From an uncultured Bacteroidota bacterium (GTDB taxonomy: Bacteria > Bacteroidota > Bacteroidia > Flavobacteriales > Flavobacteriaceae): 6,912 nt of DNA. Of this stretch, positions 1 to 6,743 are shown piece after piece. Under the pieces are notes generated by a model. That model saw only the letters and a program-made list of their open reading frames with translations, was not told the origin of the DNA and searched no databases. The DNA is taken from NCBI GenBank assembly GCA_902609035.1, contig CACLQG010000046.1, positions 1 through 6,912 of the forward strand, in the 5' to 3' direction. A program made the translations under genes and the position numbers. Every line of letters starts with the position of its first letter. Within the stretch, counting starts at the first letter, position 1.

Positions 1-1
1 A

Positions 2-3000
2 TCAGTTACTTTTTCAGATTTTGATAATAGTAATAAATCATTAGATGACTCAAGTTTTTCAGGAGCTGTCAATGTAACTGGTCCTGAGATAGTTTCGGGT
101 GTAAATTACAAGGCCTACATAATTCAGAATCTTTCAGGAAACGTTTCTATAAATTCAAGTGAGGAGCTTTATTGTGCCTACTACAACCAGAATGGAGCGG
201 CAACCTCCGGAGGCTTTTACTCTGGTTTTATTTCTGCACCAGAAACAGTGCTTGAATCTCCTGTTTTAAGCGGTGAAATATGTTTACCTAATGTTCAATT
301 AAGAGCTTCAGGAGTTGATGCATTTGACAGCTTTAATTGGTTGTATGATGATGGATCGGGATATGTTGATTTGGGTGTCAGTAATAATCCATATACCCCT
401 ACTAATCCGGGAGCTTATCAAATCAAAGCACAAATAACCTGCGATGGCGTAACTAGCATTGCCTATTCCGAGCCTTCAGTTGTAAGTAATTGTCCTCCTG
501 ATTTTGATGGCGATGGGATTAATGACAACATCGATTTGGATCTGGATAACGATGGTATTTATAACACTTACGAGTCTTTAGGGGATTATCAACTTGATAT
601 TTCTGATCTCAATAATCCCTTGATCGTGAAAACAGCTTCAATAACAACTGCTGGAGCATATACGGTCTCAAATGTATTGGCCGCCAATAGTTCAATAGTT
701 CAAACTGCTATAGGAGAAATAACTTCCTCTTTAGCATCTGGTGGCAAGCAAAATTTAATGGAGTGGAATTTTAATGACAGAGTTAATTTTAAATTAACTC
801 ACAGTGCAAATAACATTCATTCATTTTTGGAAGGAGAGTTTTTTGTGATATCCACGAGTACACCAAGTGAAAGTATATCAATTTTGAATCCAAACAATGA
901 TCTTTTAATAGATACTAACTATGATAATAAATACGAAAGTGGACTCACCCTCTATTCTTCAAATGAAATTCGCTTTAAATTCAATAATTCCTTAACCACA
1001 ACACCAACTTTTTCAATACTAGGGCAAAAAATGCAAAACCTTCTTTTAACTCATCTTAATAATAGCGCAACTAGTACGTCAGTATTAAAATGGAATCTAT
1101 TTCTTCATCAAAATGATTTAGATACCAATGGAAATGGTACTGCTGACGCATATGATCTTGACAGTGATTCCGATGGTTGTTCAGATGTTATTGAGGCTGG
1201 TTTTACAGATAGTGACCCTGTTCCTGACAGAATTTTAGGGGCTTCTCCTGTAACGGTTAGTTCTATGGGGCTTGTTGGTGGATATGATGGTTATGCTATA
1301 CCAAGAGATGGTGACCTCAACGGTATATACGATTTTCAAGAATTTGGAACTTCTGCACTTCCTGCTAATATTATTGGTCAACCCACTTCTCAAAACCTTT
1401 GTTTAGGGGGGACATCGAATTTTGATGTTCAGACTGATCTTACCCAACCAATTTACCAGTGGCAAACTTTTAATGGTACTCAATGGGTTGACTTAACTGA
1501 TAATGGGACTTTCAGTAACACCACTTCCTCTAATATGAGTATTACCCCAGCTGATAATACACTTAATAATACCCAATACAGAGTTACACTAGCCAAAAGA
1601 AATTACCTCTGTGATCCCATTGTATCAAATCCTGCTGTGCTCACCATGGATCCTCCAAAAGTATTTGACCTAAACCCTGCTACTTTTGTAATGAGTGAAA
1701 CAGATTCACCGACTACATTTACCATTACCCTTCAGGGGGCACCTGCTTCCAATGTGGTGTTGGATATTTCAAACCCCGATATTACAGAAGCCATCGTTTC
1801 TCCGACTCAGGTTACCTTTACCCCTGCTAATTGGAATTTACCCCAAACTATAGATATCACACCCCAAACTGATTTTATTTTGGATGGAGATCAAATCATC
1901 TATCCCAAAGTTTCTGTTAATGTTGGATTAACCCAAAACTGCTATACTAACTCCATAGCCAAGACAGTTACTATGTCAATTTTGGACGTAAATTCTGCAG
2001 GGTTTGAAATCGTTGTTTTAGATAATATTTCAGATGAAAATGGAGGAGAAGCTTCTTTTACAATTCAGCTTTTGTCAAAACCTACAGGGATCGTTTATCT
2101 TGATCTAACCTCTAGTGACCTTACTGAAGGACAGTTGAATGTTAGCCAAGTTCAGTTCAGCCCCACTAACTGGAATATCCCACAAACTTTTATCGTTACA
2201 GGACTGCCAGACCCCATACCTTTGAAAGATGGTAATATTGCCTACCAGATTATCACGGGAAATGTAAGCTCAACCGATTCGAATTTCAATAATTTGGATG
2301 GCAGCACAATAGCAGATGTGGATCTGATCAATCAAGACAATTTAGGTCCAGGAATAGTATTGACGGTGGTTGGTGGATCAGCTGAAACCGATGAAAATGG
2401 TGCTTCATTTGATGTTCAGTTTAATTTGCTTTCTCAGCCTTTTGGTGGTGCAGACGTAACTTTTGGATTGGGGATTCTGGGGGATGTCTCCGAGGCATCT
2501 TTATCCTCTACAAGTATGACCATAGCCAATGCAAATTGGAATAAGCCCTTTAACAATCAGATTACCCTTACGGGTCTTGATGATGCTCTAATCGACGGAG
2601 ATATTTTCCTAGTGCTCGAAACTTTAGATCCCACTTCTGCTGATGTAGTTTATGATTCGTTAGATGAGTTTGATGTGGCAGATTTGATCTTTAGAAACTT
2701 AGACAACGATCAGGCAGGCTTTAGTGTCGGGAATATTTCAAATAATTTGAGTGAAAATGAAAACTTAGGAAGTTTTACCGTGGTATTAGATATTAAACCT
2801 AATAGCGATGTTTTTATTAATATAACTTCCAACGATTCAGGGGAAGTAGCGGTAGATAGCAGTTTCCAGCAGTTACAGTTTACCCCCTTAAATTGGAATA
2901 TTCCCCAGACGGTCTTGGTGACAGGGGTAGACGATACAATCATTGACGGGGATCAGTTTACTCAAATGGTTATTTCCGTAGATAGCAGTTCAGATACCAA

Positions 3001-5287
3001 CTTCACTTCAGAAGATGCTCAAAATGTCAATGTTATCAATGAGGACAATGATATTGCACAAATTACGATAACCCCCATCGACCAGCTCACTGGAGAAAAT
3101 GGTGATTTAGGAAGCTTTTCTGTAAGGCTTACTGCAATGCCCTCCGCTCCTGTTCAAATCAACTGGGCCAGCAGTAATAACAAAGAGGGAAGCGTCGCCA
3201 GTTCTACAATTACTTTTATGCCAGCCAATTGGGATAAAGACCAGATTATTACCGTAAATGGAATAGATGACCTTGTTCCCATGAGTGATGGTGCGGTCAA
3301 TTACAATATTTTTATCAACTCTATATTGAGTTCAGACCCTCACTTTGGGAGTATCATTCCTGCAGGTATCTCACCTGTATTAATGATCAATCAAGACAAT
3401 GACTTTGCAGGGATAATGGCTTACCTATTGGACAATGACAATCAAACAAATGAAGATGGAGATCAGGCTTCAATAGGTTTTTCTCTCAATACACTTCCCA
3501 TAGATGATGAAGCGGTTACTATTCCCATCACCCTCAGAAATAATGTGGACGAGATCGATTTAATAGAGACACAAATCACCATCGAAACCGAATATTGGGA
3601 CGACCCAAACTACAATATCATTACAGTATCTGGATTAGATGACTTTTTATTAGATGGAAGTCAAAATGTAATCTTTGAAACAGGAGACCCTCAGTCACTA
3701 GACACCAGTTATAACCAGTTGACCGCTGCCTCTGTTGCTGATTTGACTTTAGTTAACTTGGACAATGATTTCCCAGGAATTCTTATGAGCGGAGATATAG
3801 TGGCTGCCTCAGCTGCACAATCTGGAACTGTGACTAACTCCTATGAGTTGATTTCCCCTTTAAGTGAATCTGCTAGCTCTACCACCCTATTCCTTCAATT
3901 GAATGCCCAACCCAATGATAATGTAATTCTCAGTTTTATTATCCCCGACCCTACAGAGGTTGGACTAAATAAAACCTTTTTGAATTTTTCGCCCGACAAT
4001 TGGAATATCCCCCAATCCATAACACTTACTGGTATGGACGACTATCTCTTTGACGGTGATATCCTCACCTACTTGATCATTTCTGTAGATGCAACGACAC
4101 CTGATTCTAATTATTTGACAGCAGATTACATTACACTCAATCTCACCAATCAAGATGACGATGTAGACCTTGATAGCGATGGTCTACATGAAATATTTGA
4201 CAACTGCCCAGCTGACTTCAATCCACAACAAGAGGATTTGGATGGGGATGGTATTGGCGACTTCTGTGACCCCGATATCGATGGGGACGGAGTGACTAAT
4301 GTGCAAGAGGCTATTGACCAAACTGAGTCCTATGACAATTGTGATTTTATAGATGCGAGTATCACATTAATGATTTCTGCTGCCTTGGATTGCGATCAAG
4401 ATGGAGTTAGGGATGATATAGACTTAGATGACGATAACGATGGAATTTTGGACACAGAAGAAACTCTAGACGATTTGGATTCAGATGGTAAGGGGAATAG
4501 TTCGGATTTGGATAGTGACGGAGATGGTTGTTTTGATGTTATTGAAGCAGGACTTGAAGACCCCGACCAAGACGGAATTTTGGGACCCAGCCCTGTGGTT
4601 GTCGATGCCTTAGGAAGGGTCACCTCTGCTATTGGATATACACAGCCTCTAGATCTTGACAACTCTGGTCAATACGATTATTTAGAGCCCCCCATAAGCC
4701 CAAATATCATACTACAACCTTTGACAAGAGCTAGAGTCATTCCCGATCAAAAAATTATATTGAGTGTTGAGGTAGACGCTAGTGATAGTTTTTACTTTCA
4801 ATGGCAAATTTTGAAAGATTCAAATGGTAACTGGGAGGACTTAAAAGCGTCTAATTCTTTCGAAGGAGTAGACACCAAAAATTTAATATTGGTCAATCCA
4901 CAAGAGTTATGGATAGGCTGGAAACTAAGGGCAGCGATAAGCTCAAAAAATTACCCCTGTGATTCATTTAATTTCTCTCAAGAAACGGAGCTTATTTATC
5001 AATCCCTTTCCATTCCTAACGCATTTTCACCAAACAATGACGGAGTCAATGAAAATTGGATAATTCAGGGTTTGGCTCAATTTCCTGAACACCAATTGAC
5101 CATTTATTCAAGATGGGAAACCGTCATTCTAAAAGAGTCCCCCTACAAGAACGATTGGAGCGGAGAAATCAGAACTTCTTATTCTAATTCAAAGGGACAA
5201 AATGTACCTGAAGGAACCTATTTTTACATTTTAGAATTGGGCAATGGGGAGCCTCCTATAAAAGGTTTTATATATTTGAAAAAATAA
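2..5287 (+). CDS. Giant multidomain surface protein with T9SS type B sorting domain (5'-partial)
   Basis: The frame is open from base 2, so the true start lies upstream of the window. The GTG at 248 is only an internal valine codon. The visible 1761 residues (numbered from base 2) read: 1-82, a segment with the phrase YYNQNGAATSGGFYSGF, reminiscent of IgGFc-binding-like regions; about 83-166, an Ig/PKD-like domain; 167-192, TSP3-like DxDxDG repeats; 193-373, an unrecognised domain; 374-449, more TSP3-like repeats; 450-550, an Ig-like domain with YQWQ and a late Cys; 551-1387, seven Calx-beta-like repeats; 1388-1564, TSP3-like repeats; 1565-1667, a second Ig-like domain; 1668-1761, a gliding-motility-type C-terminal domain. 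Family knowledge says such proteins cross the outer membrane by T9SS and are anchored or released at the surface. An adhesin or surface-fibre role is inferred; no catalytic domain was seen. The signal peptide lies outside the window. The stop is TAA at 5285-5287. Confidence 0.95.
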   Translation, partial: SVTFSDFDNSNKSLDDSSFSGAVNVTGPEIVSGVNYKAYIIQNLSGNVSINSSEELYCAYYNQNGAATSGGFYSGFISAPETVLESPVLSGEICLPNVQLRASGVDAFDSFNWLYDDGSGYVDLGVSNNPYTPTNPGAYQIKAQITCDGVTSIAYSEPSVVSNCPPDFDGDGINDNIDLDLDNDGIYNTYESLGDYQLDISDLNNPLIVKTASITTAGAYTVSNVLAANSSIVQTAIGEITSSLASGGKQNLMEWNFNDRVNFKLTHSANNIHSFLEGEFFVISTSTPSESISILNPNNDLLIDTNYDNKYESGLTLYSSNEIRFKFNNSLTTTPTFSILGQKMQNLLLTHLNNSATSTSVLKWNLFLHQNDLDTNGNGTADAYDLDSDSDGCSDVIEAGFTDSDPVPDRILGASPVTVSSMGLVGGYDGYAIPRDGDLNGIYDFQEFGTSALPANIIGQPTSQNLCLGGTSNFDVQTDLTQPIYQWQTFNGTQWVDLTDNGTFSNTTSSNMSITPADNTLNNTQYRVTLAKRNYLCDPIVSNPAVLTMDPPKVFDLNPATFVMSETDSPTTFTITLQGAPASNVVLDISNPDITEAIVSPTQVTFTPANWNLPQTIDITPQTDFILDGDQIIYPKVSVNVGLTQNCYTNSIAKTVTMSILDVNSAGFEIVVLDNISDENGGEASFTIQLLSKPTGIVYLDLTSSDLTEGQLNVSQVQFSPTNWNIPQTFIVTGLPDPIPLKDGNIAYQIITGNVSSTDSNFNNLDGSTIADVDLINQDNLGPGIVLTVVGGSAETDENGASFDVQFNLLSQPFGGADVTFGLGILGDVSEASLSSTSMTIANANWNKPFNNQITLTGLDDALIDGDIFLVLETLDPTSADVVYDSLDEFDVADLIFRNLDNDQAGFSVGNISNNLSENENLGSFTVVLDIKPNSDVFINITSNDSGEVAVDSSFQQLQFTPLNWNIPQTVLVTGVDDTIIDGDQFTQMVISVDSSSDTNFTSEDAQNVNVINEDNDIAQITITPIDQLTGENGDLGSFSVRLTAMPSAPVQINWASSNNKEGSVASSTITFMPANWDKDQIITVNGIDDLVPMSDGAVNYNIFINSILSSDPHFGSIIPAGISPVLMINQDNDFAGIMAYLLDNDNQTNEDGDQASIGFSLNTLPIDDEAVTIPITLRNNVDEIDLIETQITIETEYWDDPNYNIITVSGLDDFLLDGSQNVIFETGDPQSLDTSYNQLTAASVADLTLVNLDNDFPGILMSGDIVAASAAQSGTVTNSYELISPLSESASSTTLFLQLNAQPNDNVILSFIIPDPTEVGLNKTFLNFSPDNWNIPQSITLTGMDDYLFDGDILTYLIISVDATTPDSNYLTADYITLNLTNQDDDVDLDSDGLHEIFDNCPADFNPQQEDLDGDGIGDFCDPDIDGDGVTNVQEAIDQTESYDNCDFIDASITLMISAALDCDQDGVRDDIDLDDDNDGILDTEETLDDLDSDGKGNSSDLDSDGDGCFDVIEAGLEDPDQDGILGPSPVVVDALGRVTSAIGYTQPLDLDNSGQYDYLEPPISPNIILQPLTRARVIPDQKIILSVEVDASDSFYFQWQILKDSNGNWEDLKASNSFEGVDTKNLILVNPQELWIGWKLRAAISSKNYPCDSFNFSQETELIYQSLSIPNAFSPNNDGVNENWIIQGLAQFPEHQLTIYSRWETVILKESPYKNDWSGEIRTSYSNSKGQNVPEGTYFYILELGNGEPPIKGFIYLKK
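500..577 (+). other. TSP3-like Ca-binding repeats, block 1 (first half)
   Basis: Residues 167-192 of the giant protein contain the aspartate ladder DFDGDGINDNIDLDLDNDG, typical of thrombospondin type 3 / OmpA-like Ca-binding repeats. The ladder stops at YES-LGDY and resumes at position 1121 after an inserted domain. Side-chain Ca binding is inferred from the motif. Confidence 0.85.
578..1120 (+). other. Unrecognised domain of about 181 residues inserted within the TSP3-like ladder
   Basis: Residues 193-373 lack Asp-ladder and Ig hallmarks. They are rich in Ser, Thr, Asn and alternating hydrophobics, suggesting a beta-rich fold. Visible phrases include MEWNFNDRVNFKLTH, LLIDTNYDNKYESGLTLY and VLKWNLFLHQ. 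The flanking sequence aligns with the uninterrupted ladder of the second TSP3 block near 4441-4510, which defines the insertion boundaries. I do not recognise the family. A ligand-binding or carbohydrate-binding role would be a guess. Confidence 0.6.
1121..1348 (+). other. TSP3-like repeats, block 1 (second half), with DVIEAG module
   Basis: Residues 374-449 resume the ladder (DTNGNGTADAYDLDSDSDG), then a conserved CSDVIEAG stretch, an ILGxSPV stretch, and a closing DGDLNGIYDFQEFG. The same module recurs at 4505-4693. Modules like this are common in Bacteroidota T9SS substrates, where they probably act as Ca-rigidified spacers. Confidence 0.8.
1349..1651 (+). other. Ig-like domain A
   Basis: Residues 450-550 begin IIGQPTSQNLCLGG, continue with the core YQWQTFNGTQWVDL, and end with YRVTLAKRNYLCDP. 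This is the pattern of Bacteroidota Ig-like (SprB/PKD-type) surface domains: an early Cys, a core Trp in YxWQ, and a late YxC. It parallels Ig-like domain B at 4694-5002. Confidence 0.7.
1652..4162 (+). repeat. Array of seven Calx-beta-like repeats (R1-R7)
   Basis: There are seven tandem protein repeats of 114-131 residues: R1 1652-1996, R2 1997-2344, R3 2345-2710, R4 2711-3052, R5 3053-3403, R6 3404-3769, R7 3770-4162. Each has an SENGxxxSFTVxL-like strand, an NWNxPQ-type turn (Trp codons at 1832, 2171, 2537, 2894, 3230, 3596 and 4001), a TGxDDxxxDGD-type acidic loop, and usually an NQDND-type end. These are hallmarks of Calx-beta-like extracellular repeats that bind Ca. R2, R5 and R6 lack the final Asp of DGD (DGN, DGA, DGS). 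DNA identity between copies is low by eye, so the duplications are old. Lengths and loop types suggest a period of three repeats. Confidence 0.88.
4163..4693 (+). other. TSP3-like Ca-binding repeats, block 2
   Basis: Residues 1388-1564 form a long, uninterrupted Asp ladder: DLDSDGLHEIFDNCPADFNP, DLDGDGIGDFCDPDIDGDG, DCDQDGVRDDIDLDDDNDG, then DLDSDGDGCFDVIEAG. The NCPADFNPxQ-DxDGDGxGDxCD pattern is classical thrombospondin type 3. The last third (4505-4693) duplicates the DVIEAG module at 1154-1348. Confidence 0.9.
4694..5002 (+). other. Ig-like domain B
   Basis: Residues 1565-1667 follow the DVIEAG module just as Ig-like domain A does. They open with IILQPL, carry FQWQILKDSNGNWEDL in the core, and end with RAAISSKNYPCDSF. 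Compared with domain A the early Cys is missing and only the late one remains, so a disulfide between the two is not possible here. Confidence 0.65.
5003..5284 (+). other. T9SS type B sorting C-terminal domain (CHU_C / gliding motility-associated)
   Basis: Residues 1668-1761 match the type B sorting domain: IPNAFSPNNDGVNENWIIQG, then LTIYSRW, an NDWSG turn, PEGTYFYILEL, and a terminal KGFIYLKK. Family knowledge says this domain targets the protein through the T9SS of Bacteroidota. Two usually conserved spots differ: the RWG turn reads RWE, and WDG reads WSG. Confidence 0.93.
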
Positions 5288-5307
5288 TTTTATATCCCTA
5301 ATCTTTA

Positions 5308-5691
5308 ATGAAAAATTTTTGGACTTTTTTCTCCCTAACTTGGACTTCATTGATTATATATTTCAGTTTTTTCAATCCTGAGAGTATTTTTGAGGAAAAA
5401 ATCCCTTGGTTTAAAAATCAAGACAAGGTAGGGGATTTGTTTTTTTATGCTATTTTAAGCTGGTGCTTAATCAAAATTTTTTCCCAAGAAATATTTCTTA
5501 AATATAGCATTCTCAAAGGTCTGGTCCTTATATATATTTTTGTGGTTGTTATTGAACTTGGTCAAAATTTTTTTCCAATTGATCGCGATCGTAATTTAAT
5601 TGACGTGCTTTCCAATGGCATGGGATCTATGCTGATATTAATACTTACATACACTTATCAAAAACTATTTTTACTCAACCCCAAAATTTGA
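5308..5691 (+). CDS. VanZ-like family small membrane protein
   Basis: This 127-residue protein has four predicted membrane segments at about 4-22, 42-58, 66-83 and 104-123. The VanZ-like signature is visible: DKVGDLFFYAIL (39-50), then ELGQNFFPIDRDR (83-95) and D99-x3-N103-G104-x-G106. The usual family pattern is DKxxHxxxYxxL followed by ExxQxxxPxRxxxxxDxxxNxxG. Here the His of the first motif is Asp43, while the Glu, Gln, Pro, Asp, Asn and Gly residues are kept. The length is normal for stand-alone bacterial VanZ-like proteins. VanZ itself gives low-level teicoplanin resistance in enterococci, but the role of family members in Bacteroidota is not established, so resistance should not be assumed. 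It starts 20 bases after the giant gene with no Shine-Dalgarno sequence visible, as is usual in this phylum. Confidence 0.85.
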   Translation: MKNFWTFFSLTWTSLIIYFSFFNPESIFEEKIPWFKNQDKVGDLFFYAILSWCLIKIFSQEIFLKYSILKGLVLIYIFVVVIELGQNFFPIDRDRNLIDVLSNGMGSMLILILTYTYQKLFLLNPKI

Positions 5692-5693
5692 CC

Positions 5694-6743
5694 ATGCAGA
5701 TAAAATTCCATAAAGTTTTACTCCAAAAGAAATTTCCCTTAGCCATCAGCAGGGGAGTTAGAGGTGACTCCTACAACCTCTTTTTGTCCTATGAAAAAGA
5801 TGGTCTTATGGGATGGGGAGAGGCAGCTCCAGGAAAAAATGAAAAAGCCGAAACCGTAGAGCAGATGCAAGAACAGCTCACTACTTTTCTGGAGGGTGGA
5901 ATTGAATCCAAAAATACTGAGGAACTTAACCATAGTGCCAAAAAAATGGGGATTGCCCCTTGTGCCTTCGCTGCTCTTGACATTGCCCTTTGGGACTGGA
6001 AAGCCAAAAAAGCGAATGTCCCCCTAAATCAATTACTTGAATTGCCAAAACCCTCTGTTCCAACTTCTCTAACTTTAGGGATCATACCCCCAGAGGAAGT
6101 CAAAGAAAGAATCCATATTCTTTTTCATTACTCCTCTGCAAAAGCCTTAAAAATAAAACTAGGGTCGCCAGATGGCATCGAGGCAGACAAACAAATGTTT
6201 TCTCAAGTCTTGGAAAGTACCAAACAATATAAAGTCAAAATAAGAGTAGATGCAAATGGTGGTTGGTCCACCCAAGAAGCTATTCATATGATGCGATGGT
6301 TGGCCGACAGAGGAGTAGATTATATAGAACAACCCTTAGAGGAAGGTCAGGAATCCGAGCTTAAATACCTGTACAATAACCGCCCCCTGCCAATCTATAT
6401 CGATGAATCTTGCCGATATGCCGAGGATGTTGGTAAATGGGCAAACCATATTGATGGCGTCAATATTAAATTAATGAAGTGTGGAGGCATAACAGAGGCC
6501 TTGAAAATCATAAAAAATGCTAAAAAATACAACCTCAAAACTATGATTGGATGTATGAGTGAGTCCTCTGTTTCCATTGCAGCAGGTGCTGCAATCTCGG
6601 GTGGAATAGACCATATAGATCTCGACTCCCATTACAATTTGGCTCCCGACCCTGGCACAGGAGTTCAGCTAATACAAGGGATAACGCTTCCAGAGTTTGT
6701 TCCTGGTCACGGAGCCACCCTAAAGCCTGAATATTATGCTTAA
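5694..6743 (+). CDS. Dipeptide epimerase (enolase superfamily, MLE subgroup; L-Ala-D/L-Glu epimerase-like)
   Basis: This 349-residue protein is the usual size for the family. It has an N-terminal capping domain (about 1-120) and a TIM-barrel domain. Visible residues are the KxK base motif K153-I-K155, metal ligands D186 (VDANGGW), E212 (IEQP) and D237 (IDES), the opposite base K259 (NIKLMKCGG), and D309-L-D311. That DxD near barrel strand 8 is characteristic of dipeptide epimerases, where it holds the substrate ammonium. R20-G-V-R23 aligns, from memory, with the RGSR loop of E. coli L-Ala-D/L-Glu epimerase. The predicted reaction is Mg-dependent epimerisation of a dipeptide in the cytoplasm, probably in peptidoglycan peptide recycling. 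Precise substrate cannot be read from sequence; Bacteroidota members have varied specificities. An N-acetyl-glutamate racemase role (DgcA-like) is the alternative. I chose the ATG at 5694, two bases after the upstream stop, over an in-frame TTG at 5688. Confidence 0.92.
   Translation: MQIKFHKVLLQKKFPLAISRGVRGDSYNLFLSYEKDGLMGWGEAAPGKNEKAETVEQMQEQLTTFLEGGIESKNTEELNHSAKKMGIAPCAFAALDIALWDWKAKKANVPLNQLLELPKPSVPTSLTLGIIPPEEVKERIHILFHYSSAKALKIKLGSPDGIEADKQMFSQVLESTKQYKVKIRVDANGGWSTQEAIHMMRWLADRGVDYIEQPLEEGQESELKYLYNNRPLPIYIDESCRYAEDVGKWANHIDGVNIKLMKCGGITEALKIIKNAKKYNLKTMIGCMSESSVSIAAGAAISGGIDHIDLDSHYNLAPDPGTGVQLIQGITLPEFVPGHGATLKPEYYA

Noticed and set aside
248..250. GTG as the start codon of the giant gene
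   Set aside because: The same frame is open back to base 2 with protein-like sequence that continues the fold, so the GTG is an internal valine and the gene starts before the window.
781..799. Perfect 9-base inverted repeat with a 1-base centre (AGTTAATTT-T-AAATTAACT)
   Set aside because: It lies inside the giant gene, is AT-only apart from its ends, and encodes ordinary strand residues; it is likely a chance operator-like palindrome.
4396..4662. Minus-strand open frame of 88 codons opposite the second TSP3-like block, and the other minus-strand frames
   Set aside because: They are Ser-rich mirror translations of Asp-rich or low-complexity coding sequence, overlap strong genes completely, and show no recognisable motif.
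5257..5272. TATAAAA-GG-TTTTATA inverted repeat near the end of the giant gene as a terminator
   Set aside because: The stem has no GC pairs, lies before the stop codon, has a 2-base loop, and the next gene begins only about 35 bases later.
5581..5590. GATCGCGATC palindrome
   Set aside because: It results from consecutive Asp-Arg codons in a conserved part of the VanZ-like protein; it is a single isolated copy with no array or regulatory setting.
6576..6595. 9-base inverted repeat around GG (ATTGCAGCA / TGCTGCAAT)
   Set aside because: It is within the epimerase coding sequence for an Ala-Ala-Gly-Ala-Ala stretch, which naturally gives such symmetry; the 2-base loop is too short for a good hairpin.
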